In this document: positions 54,206-64,000 of the stretch, piece by piece
Numbering within the stretch: position 1 is the first letter of the stretch
Layout: every line of letters starts with the position of its first letter
NCBI GenBank assembly: GCA_963761755.1
Contig: CAVXIC010000011.1
Span: 370,161-434,160, forward strand
Origin: CAJXVA01 sp963761755
Lineage (GTDB): Bacteria; Myxococcota_A; Polyangia; Nannocystales; Nannocystaceae
Direction: 5' to 3'
Length of the DNA: 64,000 bases
The notes under the pieces: generated by a model
The model's input: only the letters and a program-made list of their open reading frames with translations
Told to the model about the DNA's origin: nothing
The model's database searches: none
Position numbers and translations under genes: made by a program

Positions 54206-56041
54206 ATGCAAACCGCTCGTGTTTTTCTGCTCGCCGCGGCGGCGGGTCTTCTCCTGCCTGCCGCGGGCTGCTCCAAGCAGAAGTCCCAGAGCACCACGCC
54301 TGCCACCGCGAGCGATCCCGTCGCGCCATCGCAGGGCGCGGGCGACAAGAACGGCCCCACGCGGGTCACGGTGTCCCCGGAAGACAAGGTTCAGGTGCTC
54401 GCCAGCTTCGAGGGCCTGATGGACATGCTCTCTGCCGTCAACGACCTGCAGGCTCGCATCGAGGGTGAGGAGCCCAGCGCCGATCCCCTCGCAGAGGTGC
54501 AAGCTGGACTCTTGTCCCAAGGCTTTGGCCCAGCGTTCTTGGGCAGCATCAATCTCGACGGCAAGCACGCCGTGAAGATCGCTTTCCCCAGCGACGACGC
54601 GGCGGGTCCCGAAGCGATCGACTTCGCGGCGACGCTCGCGGTGACCGACGGTCGCAAGGTGCTCGAGAGCATGCCCTCGGCGATGCGACCGCAGCCCCTG
54701 GGGGGAGAGATGTGGGAGCTCCGTCAGGACGACGAGACGCTCCTGATCAAGGAAGCGGGCGCCGAGCTGCTGTGGGGACGCTCGCCAGCGGACGTCGAGA
54801 AGGCAGCCGATTTGGCGGAGAAGGTCGGGGCGGGCCGCAGGATTCGCATCAAGGCGTGGAACATTCCGGCCGACGAGGTGAACCCGGCTGAACTCCTCGA
54901 CCTGCCGACGGACATTCCGATCGTCGCGACGGTCGCGGACATCCTCAAGGAACTCAGCACCGCCGAGCTTCAGCTGGACTACGGCACCGATCGACAGCTA
55001 GAGCTGGTCGCGAGCGCCGAGGCCCCGTTCGGCAAGCTCGGTCTCGAGCCACTGGGCGAGGCTCGCGAGAAGTCCACGCCGCTCGAAGCCAAGCTTCCCG
55101 CGGGCGCCGTGTTCATCACGACCTTGGCCTACGGCAACCCGGAGGTGCTGAACAAGACCATCGACAAGATGGTTCCCGTCGATCAGGTTCCGGCGCCCTT
55201 CGACACCATGGTCAAGGATGCGGTCAAGGGCACGCACATGGTGCTCAACTCGATCGCCGCCAACGTCGTCGCCGCGCTCTACGTCGACAACAAGGGGCGA
55301 GCCACCGTGGTCATCGCCGCGGGCGTGCGGCCGAAGCAGGAAGACAAGGCGCTCGAGGGCATGCGCATGGTGCAGAACACCTTGAAGACCGCCATCGAGG
55401 CGCACGCGGCACTCCAGGGCAAGGACGCGGACAAGAAGTTCGGCGTCACGCTCAAGGAGGGCGGGGTGAAGATCTCCGGCGTCAAAGCGGACCAGCTCAA
55501 CGTCAAGATCGCCAAGGACTTTCAGAGCGACACGAAGGACATCGCGCTCTTCCTCAAGAAGGACGCCATCGAGTCGGTCTCGTTCGTACAAGACGGCGTT
55601 GCGCTGTGGGCCATCGGTTCGGGCGCTCGCACGTTGGCCTCCGACGTCGCGGGCTCGCTCGGCAAGGACCGCACTACCTCGATGGCCTCCGAGGGCACGC
55701 TCTCCAGCCTGCGTGAGGGCATGGACGGATGTCAGGTCTGCATGAGCTTCGACGGGGGCGAGTACCTGCGGGTGCGGCTGCTCGACATGCAGGCCAAGAC
55801 CACCGACAAGGCCAAGCTCAAGGAGATCAAGACGCACCTGGGCAAGCTGTCCAAGGTGAAGGGCGAAGCGGAGGTCGGCGTTGGTGTCCGCTTTGCCGAG
55901 AAGGTCGGCGCGGCAGGGGTCGTGGTGCCCAAGCCCACGCTGGCGCTCGGCAAGGACGCGATCGCAACGCTCAAAGAGGTGGCCGAGTTCGTCGAGGGAA
56001 TCGAAGCGCCCTCCGTGGTGGCCGAGGTCGAGACGAAGTGA
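54206..56041 (+). CDS. Large lipoprotein, single-frame relative of the split gene at 11527
   Basis: A 611-residue lipoprotein: signal (MQTARVFLLAAAAGLLLPAAGC) then Ser/Thr linker, then a long Lys/Asp/Glu-rich region. It keeps the general layout of the split gene at 11527-13331: a signal with linker, an internal LPAGAVFITTLA strand and a C-terminal part with a MDGCQVCMSFD Cys pair. Its stop at 56041 overlaps the next gene's GTG. Function unknown. The ATG at 54206 is the first that gives a clean signal peptide; a GTG at 54179 would add nine residues. Confidence 0.75.
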   Translation: MQTARVFLLAAAAGLLLPAAGCSKQKSQSTTPATASDPVAPSQGAGDKNGPTRVTVSPEDKVQVLASFEGLMDMLSAVNDLQARIEGEEPSADPLAEVQAGLLSQGFGPAFLGSINLDGKHAVKIAFPSDDAAGPEAIDFAATLAVTDGRKVLESMPSAMRPQPLGGEMWELRQDDETLLIKEAGAELLWGRSPADVEKAADLAEKVGAGRRIRIKAWNIPADEVNPAELLDLPTDIPIVATVADILKELSTAELQLDYGTDRQLELVASAEAPFGKLGLEPLGEAREKSTPLEAKLPAGAVFITTLAYGNPEVLNKTIDKMVPVDQVPAPFDTMVKDAVKGTHMVLNSIAANVVAALYVDNKGRATVVIAAGVRPKQEDKALEGMRMVQNTLKTAIEAHAALQGKDADKKFGVTLKEGGVKISGVKADQLNVKIAKDFQSDTKDIALFLKKDAIESVSFVQDGVALWAIGSGARTLASDVAGSLGKDRTTSMASEGTLSSLREGMDGCQVCMSFDGGEYLRVRLLDMQAKTTDKAKLKEIKTHLGKLSKVKGEAEVGVGVRFAEKVGAAGVVVPKPTLALGKDAIATLKEVAEFVEGIEAPSVVAEVETK

Positions 56042-56613
56042 GCCTCGCGGCGGTGGTTCTCGCCGCCGGCGCTTCGACTCGAATGGGTCGTCCCAAAGCC
56101 CTCATCGAGTGGCGGGGGCGGCCCTTCTTCGTGCACTGCGTGCAGCGGGCGTCGGCCGTGGGCTGCGACCCCGTGGTCGTCGTGTGGGGCGCGACCGCGT
56201 TGCCCCCTACCGACGGCGTCACGCTCGTCGAGAATGTGGGTTGGTCTGCAGGGCCGCTCTCGAGCCTGCAAGCCGGGCTCCGGGCCGTGCTGCGCTCGGA
56301 TGCCGCGGGCGTGCTCGTGATGACCGTCGATCGCCCGCACGTGTCGACGCACACCCTCAGAGCCCTCGTCGATGCCCATCGGAGAACGCCCGACGTCGTC
56401 GTTCAGCCCAGGGTTGGGGAGGCGAGCGGCCATCCGATCATTCACCCTCGATCCATCGCGGAGGCGGTGCTGGAGCTCGACCCCACGGACACCGTGCGGG
56501 CGGTGTTGGGAACTGCAGAGGTTCGCCGATCCCGACGACGTGTCGCCGTCGACGACCTCGCGGTGCTGGACAACCTCGACACGCCGCAGGACTTGTCGCG
56601 ATTGCCTCCGTGA
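56038..56613 (+). CDS. MobA/MocA-like nucleotidyltransferase
   Basis: A 191-residue NTP-transferase-fold enzyme with the N-terminal AAVVLAAGASTRMGRPKALIEW, which holds the Gly-rich nucleotide loop and the catalytic Lys. The motif LVMTVDRPHVS supplies the metal-binding Asp, and GEASGHPIIHP is the expected later block. Members use CTP or GTP to make molybdenum or other cofactors (MocA/MobA) or nucleotide-sugar-like products. The GTG start overlaps the preceding stop (GTGA). No molybdoenzyme genes are adjacent, so the exact product is uncertain. Confidence 0.87.
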   Translation: MSLAAVVLAAGASTRMGRPKALIEWRGRPFFVHCVQRASAVGCDPVVVVWGATALPPTDGVTLVENVGWSAGPLSSLQAGLRAVLRSDAAGVLVMTVDRPHVSTHTLRALVDAHRRTPDVVVQPRVGEASGHPIIHPRSIAEAVLELDPTDTVRAVLGTAEVRRSRRRVAVDDLAVLDNLDTPQDLSRLPP

Positions 56614-56690
56614 GAAGGCCCTGAGGCCCGATCGATGCGGGGTCACCGGCCGATCGACCAAAATCGCCCCTTCCGCTATGGTCCGCCTCG

Positions 56691-57545
56691 ATGGACCTCT
56701 CTTCGATCGAAGGCCTTCATCCGACGCTCGATCCTGAGCGACGCCTCCTGATCCTCGAGCTCGATCACGGCAAGGCGAACGAGATGGGGACCGCCCAACT
56801 CGACGCGTTCGAAGCCTTGTGCGAACTGCTCGAGGCGGACGATTCGATTCGAACCCTCTGCACGACGTCGCGGCGACTCAGCAAGAAGGGGAAGCCCATC
56901 TTCATCGCGGGCGCGAACGTCACCGAGCGGGTCGAGTGGGAGGCCGAGCGCGTCAAGGCACACGTCCTGCGCCAGCGGGCGCTCATGGTGCGCCTTCGCC
57001 ACCTGCCCTTGTTCAACGTCGCCGTTCCGTCCGGCGTGACGCTGGGGTGGGGCGCCGAGTACGTGCTGACGACCGACTACACGGTCGCCACGAGCGCGGC
57101 CTCCTTTGCGCTACCAGAGACCGGGCTGGGCATCCTTCCAGGGGCGCGCGGCACCGCCGAACTCGCGATGCTCGTGGGACCTGCGCACGCGGCTCGGCTC
57201 GGGGTGACCGGAGAGTCGATCGATGCACCCGAGGCGCTGCGCATCGGGCTCGTTCAAGAGGTCGTCGCCAACGTCGATGCGGGTCTCGTCCGGGTCCACG
57301 CCCTGGCATCCGCGGTGGCGAAGAAGTCTCCCACCGCGGTCGCCGCCTTCAAGGCCGCGATGCTCGCGGGTCTCGGGCAGCCCGAACGCGTGCGGCTGGA
57401 GGCCGAGAAGCAGGCCTATGAGCTCACCGTGAAGGTCGGTGACGCCGCGAGCGGGCGCGCCCACTTCGCCGCGATCCGCGAGGGCAAGGCGCCACCGTGG
57501 GCACCGCGCACCCCTTGGCGGTTCGAAGACGGGGGCGAGGCCTAG
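56691..57545 (+). CDS. Enoyl-CoA hydratase/isomerase family (crotonase) protein
   Basis: A 284-residue crotonase-fold protein. The oxyanion-hole loop is in IFIAGANVTERVEW, one catalytic Glu is in TLGWGAEYVL, and the second is in FALPETGLGILPGARGT, so both hydratase acids are present. Likely a hydratase in fatty-acid or aromatic-compound breakdown; the CoA substrate is unknown. The ATG at 56691 follows 77 bases after the preceding stop. The C-terminal end (FEDGGEA) is a typical acidic tail. Confidence 0.88.
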   Translation: MDLSSIEGLHPTLDPERRLLILELDHGKANEMGTAQLDAFEALCELLEADDSIRTLCTTSRRLSKKGKPIFIAGANVTERVEWEAERVKAHVLRQRALMVRLRHLPLFNVAVPSGVTLGWGAEYVLTTDYTVATSAASFALPETGLGILPGARGTAELAMLVGPAHAARLGVTGESIDAPEALRIGLVQEVVANVDAGLVRVHALASAVAKKSPTAVAAFKAAMLAGLGQPERVRLEAEKQAYELTVKVGDAASGRAHFAAIREGKAPPWAPRTPWRFEDGGEA

Positions 57546-57724
57546 CGCGCTTGGCGAGGCTGAAGGTCCAGGGAGTCCCCGAGGCCACTCGGCTTGAACA
57601 CTCAGTGAAATCACATTGAGCAAGATTACGTTAGTCTTTCAGCGTAGCATTCGCACTACCCCTCAGGTTGTCCCCCTACAGTGTCCTGCCATACAGTCCC
57701 GGGCATTCGAAACCCAATAGCGCA

Positions 57725-60700
57725 ATGACCGCAGACCCTTCAGCGGCGCCAGATCCTGGCGCGACACCGGATGCGGGCACCCACAAGGTGCCCGATCGCA
57801 TCGCGGGTCGATACGCCATCAAGAGGCTGCTCGGTCGCGGTGGGTTTGGTGCGGTCTACGAGGCTTATGATGAACTCGAGGAGCGCGCGGTCGCGCTCAA
57901 GCTGATTCGTGGGGAAGAGGCTCAACTCGCGGGGTTGCCGCTCCTCGATGGATCGCGCATCGAGTCGCGGTCACTGCGCCGCCACAACGTGACGCGAAGC
58001 TTTGGCACCCCTGCCACCGGGGGGACCGGACTCGCTCAGGCGTTCAAGGACGAGTTCCGGCTGCTGACGCAGCTGCACCACCCCAACCTCGCGGGCGTCT
58101 ACGACTTCGGTCGCAGCACCGAAGAAGACGGCTTCTACTTCACCCAAGAGCTCGTGCGCGGCGTCGAACTCTCGGCGTTCCTCAAGAACGCGTCTCGCGA
58201 GGTCATCGCCGAGGTCTTCGTTCAGCTCGCGCGCGCGCTCGATTACATTCACGCGCTGGGCCTGGTCCATGGCGACATCAAGCCCTCCAACGTGCTGGTC
58301 TGCGCGTCGCAGGACCCCGCGTCGCCGCCTCAAGCCAAGCTGATCGACTTCGGCCTGGCCCGAATGCTGCGCGACCCTCTGCCCCCAGAGGACATGGACG
58401 AGGACGAGTCCAGCGAGGAAGACACGATCACCATCCTCGGCACGCCCGGGTTCTCGGCTCCCGAGAAGGTGCGCGGTGAGAGCACCGACGCACGAGCTGA
58501 CATCTACTCCCTGGCGGCGACCCTGTACTCGGCCGTCCGCGGCTCTCGCCCGTTCCCGGGCGGGTCGTTCCGAGAGGTCCTCAAGGTCCAGCGCGACTGG
58601 CGGCCCGAGTTGGCCGGGGCTCTCCTCGCTGCGGCGGGGCCCGTCGTCGCTGAGCTCGTCGGGCGCATGCTGCAGCCAGACCCGGCCAATCGCCCGCAGA
58701 GCGCCCGCTCCATCCTGCTGGAGCTGCTGCGTCGCGAGGCGTCCACCCTGCGCAATCGACAGCAGAGCGAGGAAGACCGCCGCGACTTCGCGCGCGTCCT
58801 GGTCTCGCACTTGCCCTTCGTCGACCGCGCCCACTACCTCGAGTTGCTCATGGAGAAGGCTGAGGCGGTCGTCGGACCGGAGACCGAGCCGCTCGATGGC
58901 AGGCTCGACTCCGCCGCGTCGTCGTCGTCGACCGAGCGCGTGCGGGTGGGTCGGGTCCTTCGAACCGTCGTGGTCAAGGCGCCCGAGGGGATGGGCAAGG
59001 CACGGCTGATGTCCGAGCTGCGGCGCGAGGTCCAGCTCGCCGATGGTCTGTTCGTCGAGGGCAACTGCTGGACGTCGGGACGCAGCGCGCTGGGCCCCTT
59101 CGCCAGCATCGTGGCTCAGCTCGCCACCGCCTTGGGGGAGAGCAGCAACGCCGTTCGAGCCTTCCCCGAGCTGGTGCACCTGGCCCGACGCAATCGTGGC
59201 CACGAGTCGGCGGCATCGTCGGTCACCGAGTTCTTGATCTCCGCCGCGCAGGAGCGACCCTTCGTTCTGCTGCTGACCGCGGTGTCCAAGGCTCCCGAGG
59301 ACGTTCGTCAGCTCTTCGATCAGCTCAGTCGCGCGATCGACCACTCCGCTGCGCCGATCTTGCTGTGCGCCACGACCGAGCCCCACAGCAAGGTCCGCGC
59401 CGTCCTGCAGGGGCTCGGCCGAGACCAGTGCGCCGAGGAGTGGAGTCTGCGTCCGTTCACGGCCCGCGAAATGCAGAGCGTGTTGCAGGGCGTTCTGGGG
59501 GACACCCCCGTCATCCGGGACCTCGCCGACATGCTCGACAAGCTCACCGGCGGGCATCCGCTGAGCTTCCGCGAAACGCTCCGGGTCCTGATCGAGGAGG
59601 GCATCCTCGTCCGCGACACCGACAGTTGGTCGCTTCGAGGAGCATCGGCCGCGGCCGACGAGCTGCACAAGACCCTCGCGCAGCGCTCCGAGACGCGTCT
59701 GGACACGCTCGGCGTCTCCGGCTGGGAGATCGCGAGCATCCTGTACCTGCTCGAGGCGCCCATCGAAGAGTCCACGCTCGCGGAACTCTCAGACCTGCGG
59801 AAGGAGCGGTTCAACCGCACCGTCGACCGACTCGAGGGCGAGGGCCTCATCGCCCGCAGCCCGGTGTCCGGCTCGAGCACGATCAGCCTGGCGCACGAGT
59901 CCGTGCGAGAGGCCGTGCGGCAGCGCTACGAGGGCTCCCTCGACGAGACACGGCTCGACCTCGCTGCGCGCATCGAAGAGTTCGACATCGCCGACCCCAT
60001 GCTCGTCTTCTTGCGGGCCCGGCTGCTCGACGACGCGTCCGAGGCGCTGGAGGCCGTCGATGCGCTGGAGCAGGCCGCGGACGCGCTGTTCATGGCGAAG
60101 CGACCTCAGCTGGCCGCGCAGGTGCTCGAACGGGTGATCTCTCGGTTGCGAAAGTACGGGCGAACCGCGTCTCTCGACCGCCTGCTGGCGGCGCAGGTCA
60201 AGCTGCTCGACAGCGCCGCTGGAGCGCTGGAAGACCCGCGGCGGGAGGCGGCCCACTACGAGGCCGGCATCCTCGTCGCCGAGCTCCTTGGCGACGAACG
60301 AGCGCAGGCGTCCTTTTGGCTGGGCCTCGTCGACCGCTACACGCAGACCGGGAACGCCGACATGGACCTCACCCTCGAGCGCCTGGGCAAGGCCGCCGAG
60401 GCGGCGAAGTCCGCCCGCGATCGCATCTTGGAGCTTCGCATCGCCAACCGCAGGGCCGAGGTGTTGCTGGCCGCCGGGGAGATCGAGCAAGCCGGTCGCT
60501 GGAGCCGCCAGGCGATGGAGATCATCGATCTCGACGATGCACGGCCCGTGGACAAGTGCCACGTCATCGGCGTTCGCCTGCGCTGCTTGTCGCTGTCGGG
60601 TCAGCTCGGAGAGGCGAGGGCCCTGCACGAGATGGCCAAGCCGATCGCCGCGGCGTGCCCGGTGCTGCAGCGTCAGGGATACCTCTCGGGGATCGCGTTC

Positions 60701-61285
60701 CTGGCGGTGCTGGGCGGCGACCCGCAGCGCGCCATCCCGGAGGTCGAGGACTCGATCTCCGCGCTGCACGACGCCAACCTTCCGCGCCTGCTGCTGACCC
60801 CGATGCACAACCTCGGGGACCTGCGCCTGCGGGCGGGAGAGCTCGCCTTGGCCGAGGCCTCGTTCCGCGAGTCCATTCGGCTGGCCAGCGTGTACGGATT
60901 CGACTACCACCTGCACCTCAACCGCGGCTTTCTCGGCTACGTGATGGCGCGTCGTGGTGACGCGGACCACGGTGCGGAGCTGCTCGGCGAGGCCAAGGAC
61001 GCGATGGCGGTGATCATGGGCGAGCACCTCGCGCTGCAGCAGCTTCGGTTGCTCGACGCCGAGGTCGCGCATCTGATGGGGGACAGCGCTCGTGCCCGGC
61101 GCGAGCTCGAAGAGATGCTCGCGGACTTCCAGGCCGGCAACGAGCTGAGTCTCGCCCACTGGGCGCAGGAAGCCCTCGCCCGCATCGAGCGGGACCTCGG
61201 GACGAGCTTCATCGAGGCGCCCGAGGCGGAGGTGGACGACACCGACCCCGAGCAGGACACAGTGCGGACCAAACCGGTCCGTTGA
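57725..61285 (+). CDS. Ser/Thr protein kinase fused to degenerate AAA-like ATPase and TPR domain
   Basis: An 1186-residue signal protein. Kinase domain at about 25-345: GRGGFGAVYEA, invariant Lys59 in VALKLIR, a long insert before helix C, HGDIKPSNV at about residue 182 (Gly instead of Arg in HRD), IDFGLARM and FSAPEKV. Next, at about 430-720, comes an ATPase-like domain with a Walker-A-type APEGMGKARL, which lacks the first Gly and the Ser/Thr after Lys and so may not hydrolyse ATP. TPR-like helical repeats fill the rest. The ATG at 57725 gives a Thr/Ala/Pro/Asp-rich N-tail; a TTG upstream at 57668 is possible. The intergenic region upstream (57546-57724) is AT-richer and contains a CACTCAGTG palindrome. 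Confidence 0.9.
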   Translation: MTADPSAAPDPGATPDAGTHKVPDRIAGRYAIKRLLGRGGFGAVYEAYDELEERAVALKLIRGEEAQLAGLPLLDGSRIESRSLRRHNVTRSFGTPATGGTGLAQAFKDEFRLLTQLHHPNLAGVYDFGRSTEEDGFYFTQELVRGVELSAFLKNASREVIAEVFVQLARALDYIHALGLVHGDIKPSNVLVCASQDPASPPQAKLIDFGLARMLRDPLPPEDMDEDESSEEDTITILGTPGFSAPEKVRGESTDARADIYSLAATLYSAVRGSRPFPGGSFREVLKVQRDWRPELAGALLAAAGPVVAELVGRMLQPDPANRPQSARSILLELLRREASTLRNRQQSEEDRRDFARVLVSHLPFVDRAHYLELLMEKAEAVVGPETEPLDGRLDSAASSSSTERVRVGRVLRTVVVKAPEGMGKARLMSELRREVQLADGLFVEGNCWTSGRSALGPFASIVAQLATALGESSNAVRAFPELVHLARRNRGHESAASSVTEFLISAAQERPFVLLLTAVSKAPEDVRQLFDQLSRAIDHSAAPILLCATTEPHSKVRAVLQGLGRDQCAEEWSLRPFTAREMQSVLQGVLGDTPVIRDLADMLDKLTGGHPLSFRETLRVLIEEGILVRDTDSWSLRGASAAADELHKTLAQRSETRLDTLGVSGWEIASILYLLEAPIEESTLAELSDLRKERFNRTVDRLEGEGLIARSPVSGSSTISLAHESVREAVRQRYEGSLDETRLDLAARIEEFDIADPMLVFLRARLLDDASEALEAVDALEQAADALFMAKRPQLAAQVLERVISRLRKYGRTASLDRLLAAQVKLLDSAAGALEDPRREAAHYEAGILVAELLGDERAQASFWLGLVDRYTQTGNADMDLTLERLGKAAEAAKSARDRILELRIANRRAEVLLAAGEIEQAGRWSRQAMEIIDLDDARPVDKCHVIGVRLRCLSLSGQLGEARALHEMAKPIAAACPVLQRQGYLSGIAFLAVLGGDPQRAIPEVEDSISALHDANLPRLLLTPMHNLGDLRLRAGELALAEASFRESIRLASVYGFDYHLHLNRGFLGYVMARRGDADHGAELLGEAKDAMAVIMGEHLALQQLRLLDAEVAHLMGDSARARRELEEMLADFQAGNELSLAHWAQEALARIERDLGTSFIEAPEAEVDDTDPEQDTVRTKPVR

Positions 61286-61405
61286 GCACCGCCTGGCGCG
61301 GTGGGCGCATGGGGTGCAGAGAGACGCCGGCTGGCCGCAAACGGCATGCAACGCCGCCGCGGTGCGTCGGTGCCGCGTGCTGCTATCCTGCGCGCGCTCC
61401 AGCCG

Positions 61406-63378
<1,973 letters not shown>

Positions 63379-63382
<4 letters not shown>

Positions 63383-63975
63383 GGCTGCTGCTCGCTTCGA
63401 CATCCCGCTACCGGCGCTCCCTGCTCGAGCGTCTCGGCATCCCCTTCGAGGTCGCGGCGCCCGCATTCGACGAGGCTGAACACGATGACGCCTTCGACGC
63501 GATGACCGACGACGCCTTCGCGCTGGCCCTCGCCGAGGGCAAGGCCCGCAGCCTCGCAGCATCGCATCCGGATCACGTCATCCTTGCAGCGGACCAGATC
63601 GCGACCGTCGATGCCCCCGGCAGGACCCTGCTGCACAAGCCTGGAACGGTGGACCGCGCCGTCGCCCAGCTGATGACCCTCGCTGGTCGCACGCACGTGC
63701 TCACCACCGGCGTCGCCATGCTTCACCCGGCCTCGGGGCGACTCGAGACCTGCGTGGACCGACAGCGGATGACCATGCGGACCTACACCGAGTCCGAGGT
63801 GCGCACATACGTCGAGGCGGTGAGGCCGCTGGACTGTGTCGGCGCGTATCGGGTCGAGGATGCCGGCATCGCGCTCTTCGAGCGCATCGAGGCCGACGAC
63901 GTCACCGGCATCATGGGCCTGCCTCTGCTCCACGTCTGCCGCTTGCTGCGCCGCTTCGGCTTGCTGCCGAACTGA
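63379..63975 (+). CDS. Maf/YceF-family nucleotide pyrophosphatase
   Basis: A 198-residue member of the Maf family. LLLASTSRYRRSLLERLGIPF is the N-terminal signature, and the AADQIA block with Gln after Asp resembles the E. coli YceF branch (7-methyl-GTP pyrophosphatase) rather than dTTP/UTP Maf. The C-terminal LFERIEADDVTGIMGLPLLHV also matches YceF. The ATG at 63379 overlaps the upstream kinase stop (ATGA). The Arg/Lys pattern in RQRMTMRTYTESEV is normal for the branch. The open frame is complete in the window. Confidence 0.9.
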
Positions 63976-64000
63976 CACGGTGCGTCGAATCTGGTATCCC

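Noticed and set aside
52214..54568. A 784-residue open frame antisense to the metalloprotease
   Set aside because: Low-complexity composition and full overlap with a protein that has a signal peptide and zinc motif.

Overview
The window reads as chromosomal DNA of a high-GC member of the Myxococcota, most likely a marine-type Nannocystaceae relative (Plesiocystis/Enhygromyxa-like). This placement is inferred from four things: very high GC at third codon positions; three large Ser/Thr protein kinases with TPR-like tails; many lipoproteins with Thr/Gly/Asp-rich linkers; and a C-terminal MYXO-CTERM-like sorting tail. There is no rRNA, tRNA, insertion sequence, prophage or CRISPR array that I can see. 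Coding density is high, and genes within operons often overlap by 1 or 4 bases (TGATG, ATGA, GTGA).

Layout. 1-6.6 kb: a HAMP sensor, glutaminase, a lipoprotein, a lipobox/MYXO-CTERM surface protein with DNA-level repeats, a membrane protein, a TrmH-family RNA methyltransferase, and a divergent zinc-ribbon protein. 6.6-13.3 kb: a PAS hybrid kinase, thioredoxin reductase, an HtrA-type protease with a clear terminator, and a large lipoprotein gene split by an apparent frameshift. 13.3-16.8 kb: a phosphorelay module (orphan receiver, FIST sensor, hybrid kinase with receiver and HPt). 16.8-25 kb: a frameshifted TPR kinase translationally coupled to rlmN, then two tandem REC-PAS-GGDEF-EAL proteins. 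25.3-30.4 kb: a small unknown protein and a five-gene type III polyketide synthase operon (PKS, methyltransferase, flavoprotein, acyltransferase, hydrolase). 30.5-35.1 kb: an RND efflux pump and its adaptor, both carrying apparent one-base frameshifts, with an attenuator-like hairpin in the leader. 35.1-38.4 kb: a sparse region with a small lipoprotein, a triple palindrome, a P450 and an MFS transporter remnant. 38.4-46.2 kb: two ECF sigma/anti-sigma pairs, the second followed by a 1041-residue TPR-CHAT (caspase-like) protein. 46.4-57.5 kb: an acidic protein, a heterodimeric ABC exporter, lipoproteins, a secreted zinc metalloprotease, a MobA-like nucleotidyltransferase and a crotonase. 57.7-64 kb: two more Ser/Thr kinases and a Maf/YceF nucleotide pyrophosphatase.

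Themes. The region is dominated by signal transduction (two-component, c-di-GMP, Ser/Thr kinases, ECF sigma factors) and envelope proteins. The candidate systems best worth following are the ECF/anti-sigma/CHAT operon, the type III PKS operon and the FIST-hybrid kinase-receiver module. Four genes each appear broken by a single-base length change in a run of 3-4 identical bases. That pattern points to sequencing or assembly error rather than biology, and it should be resolved before any pseudogene claim is made.
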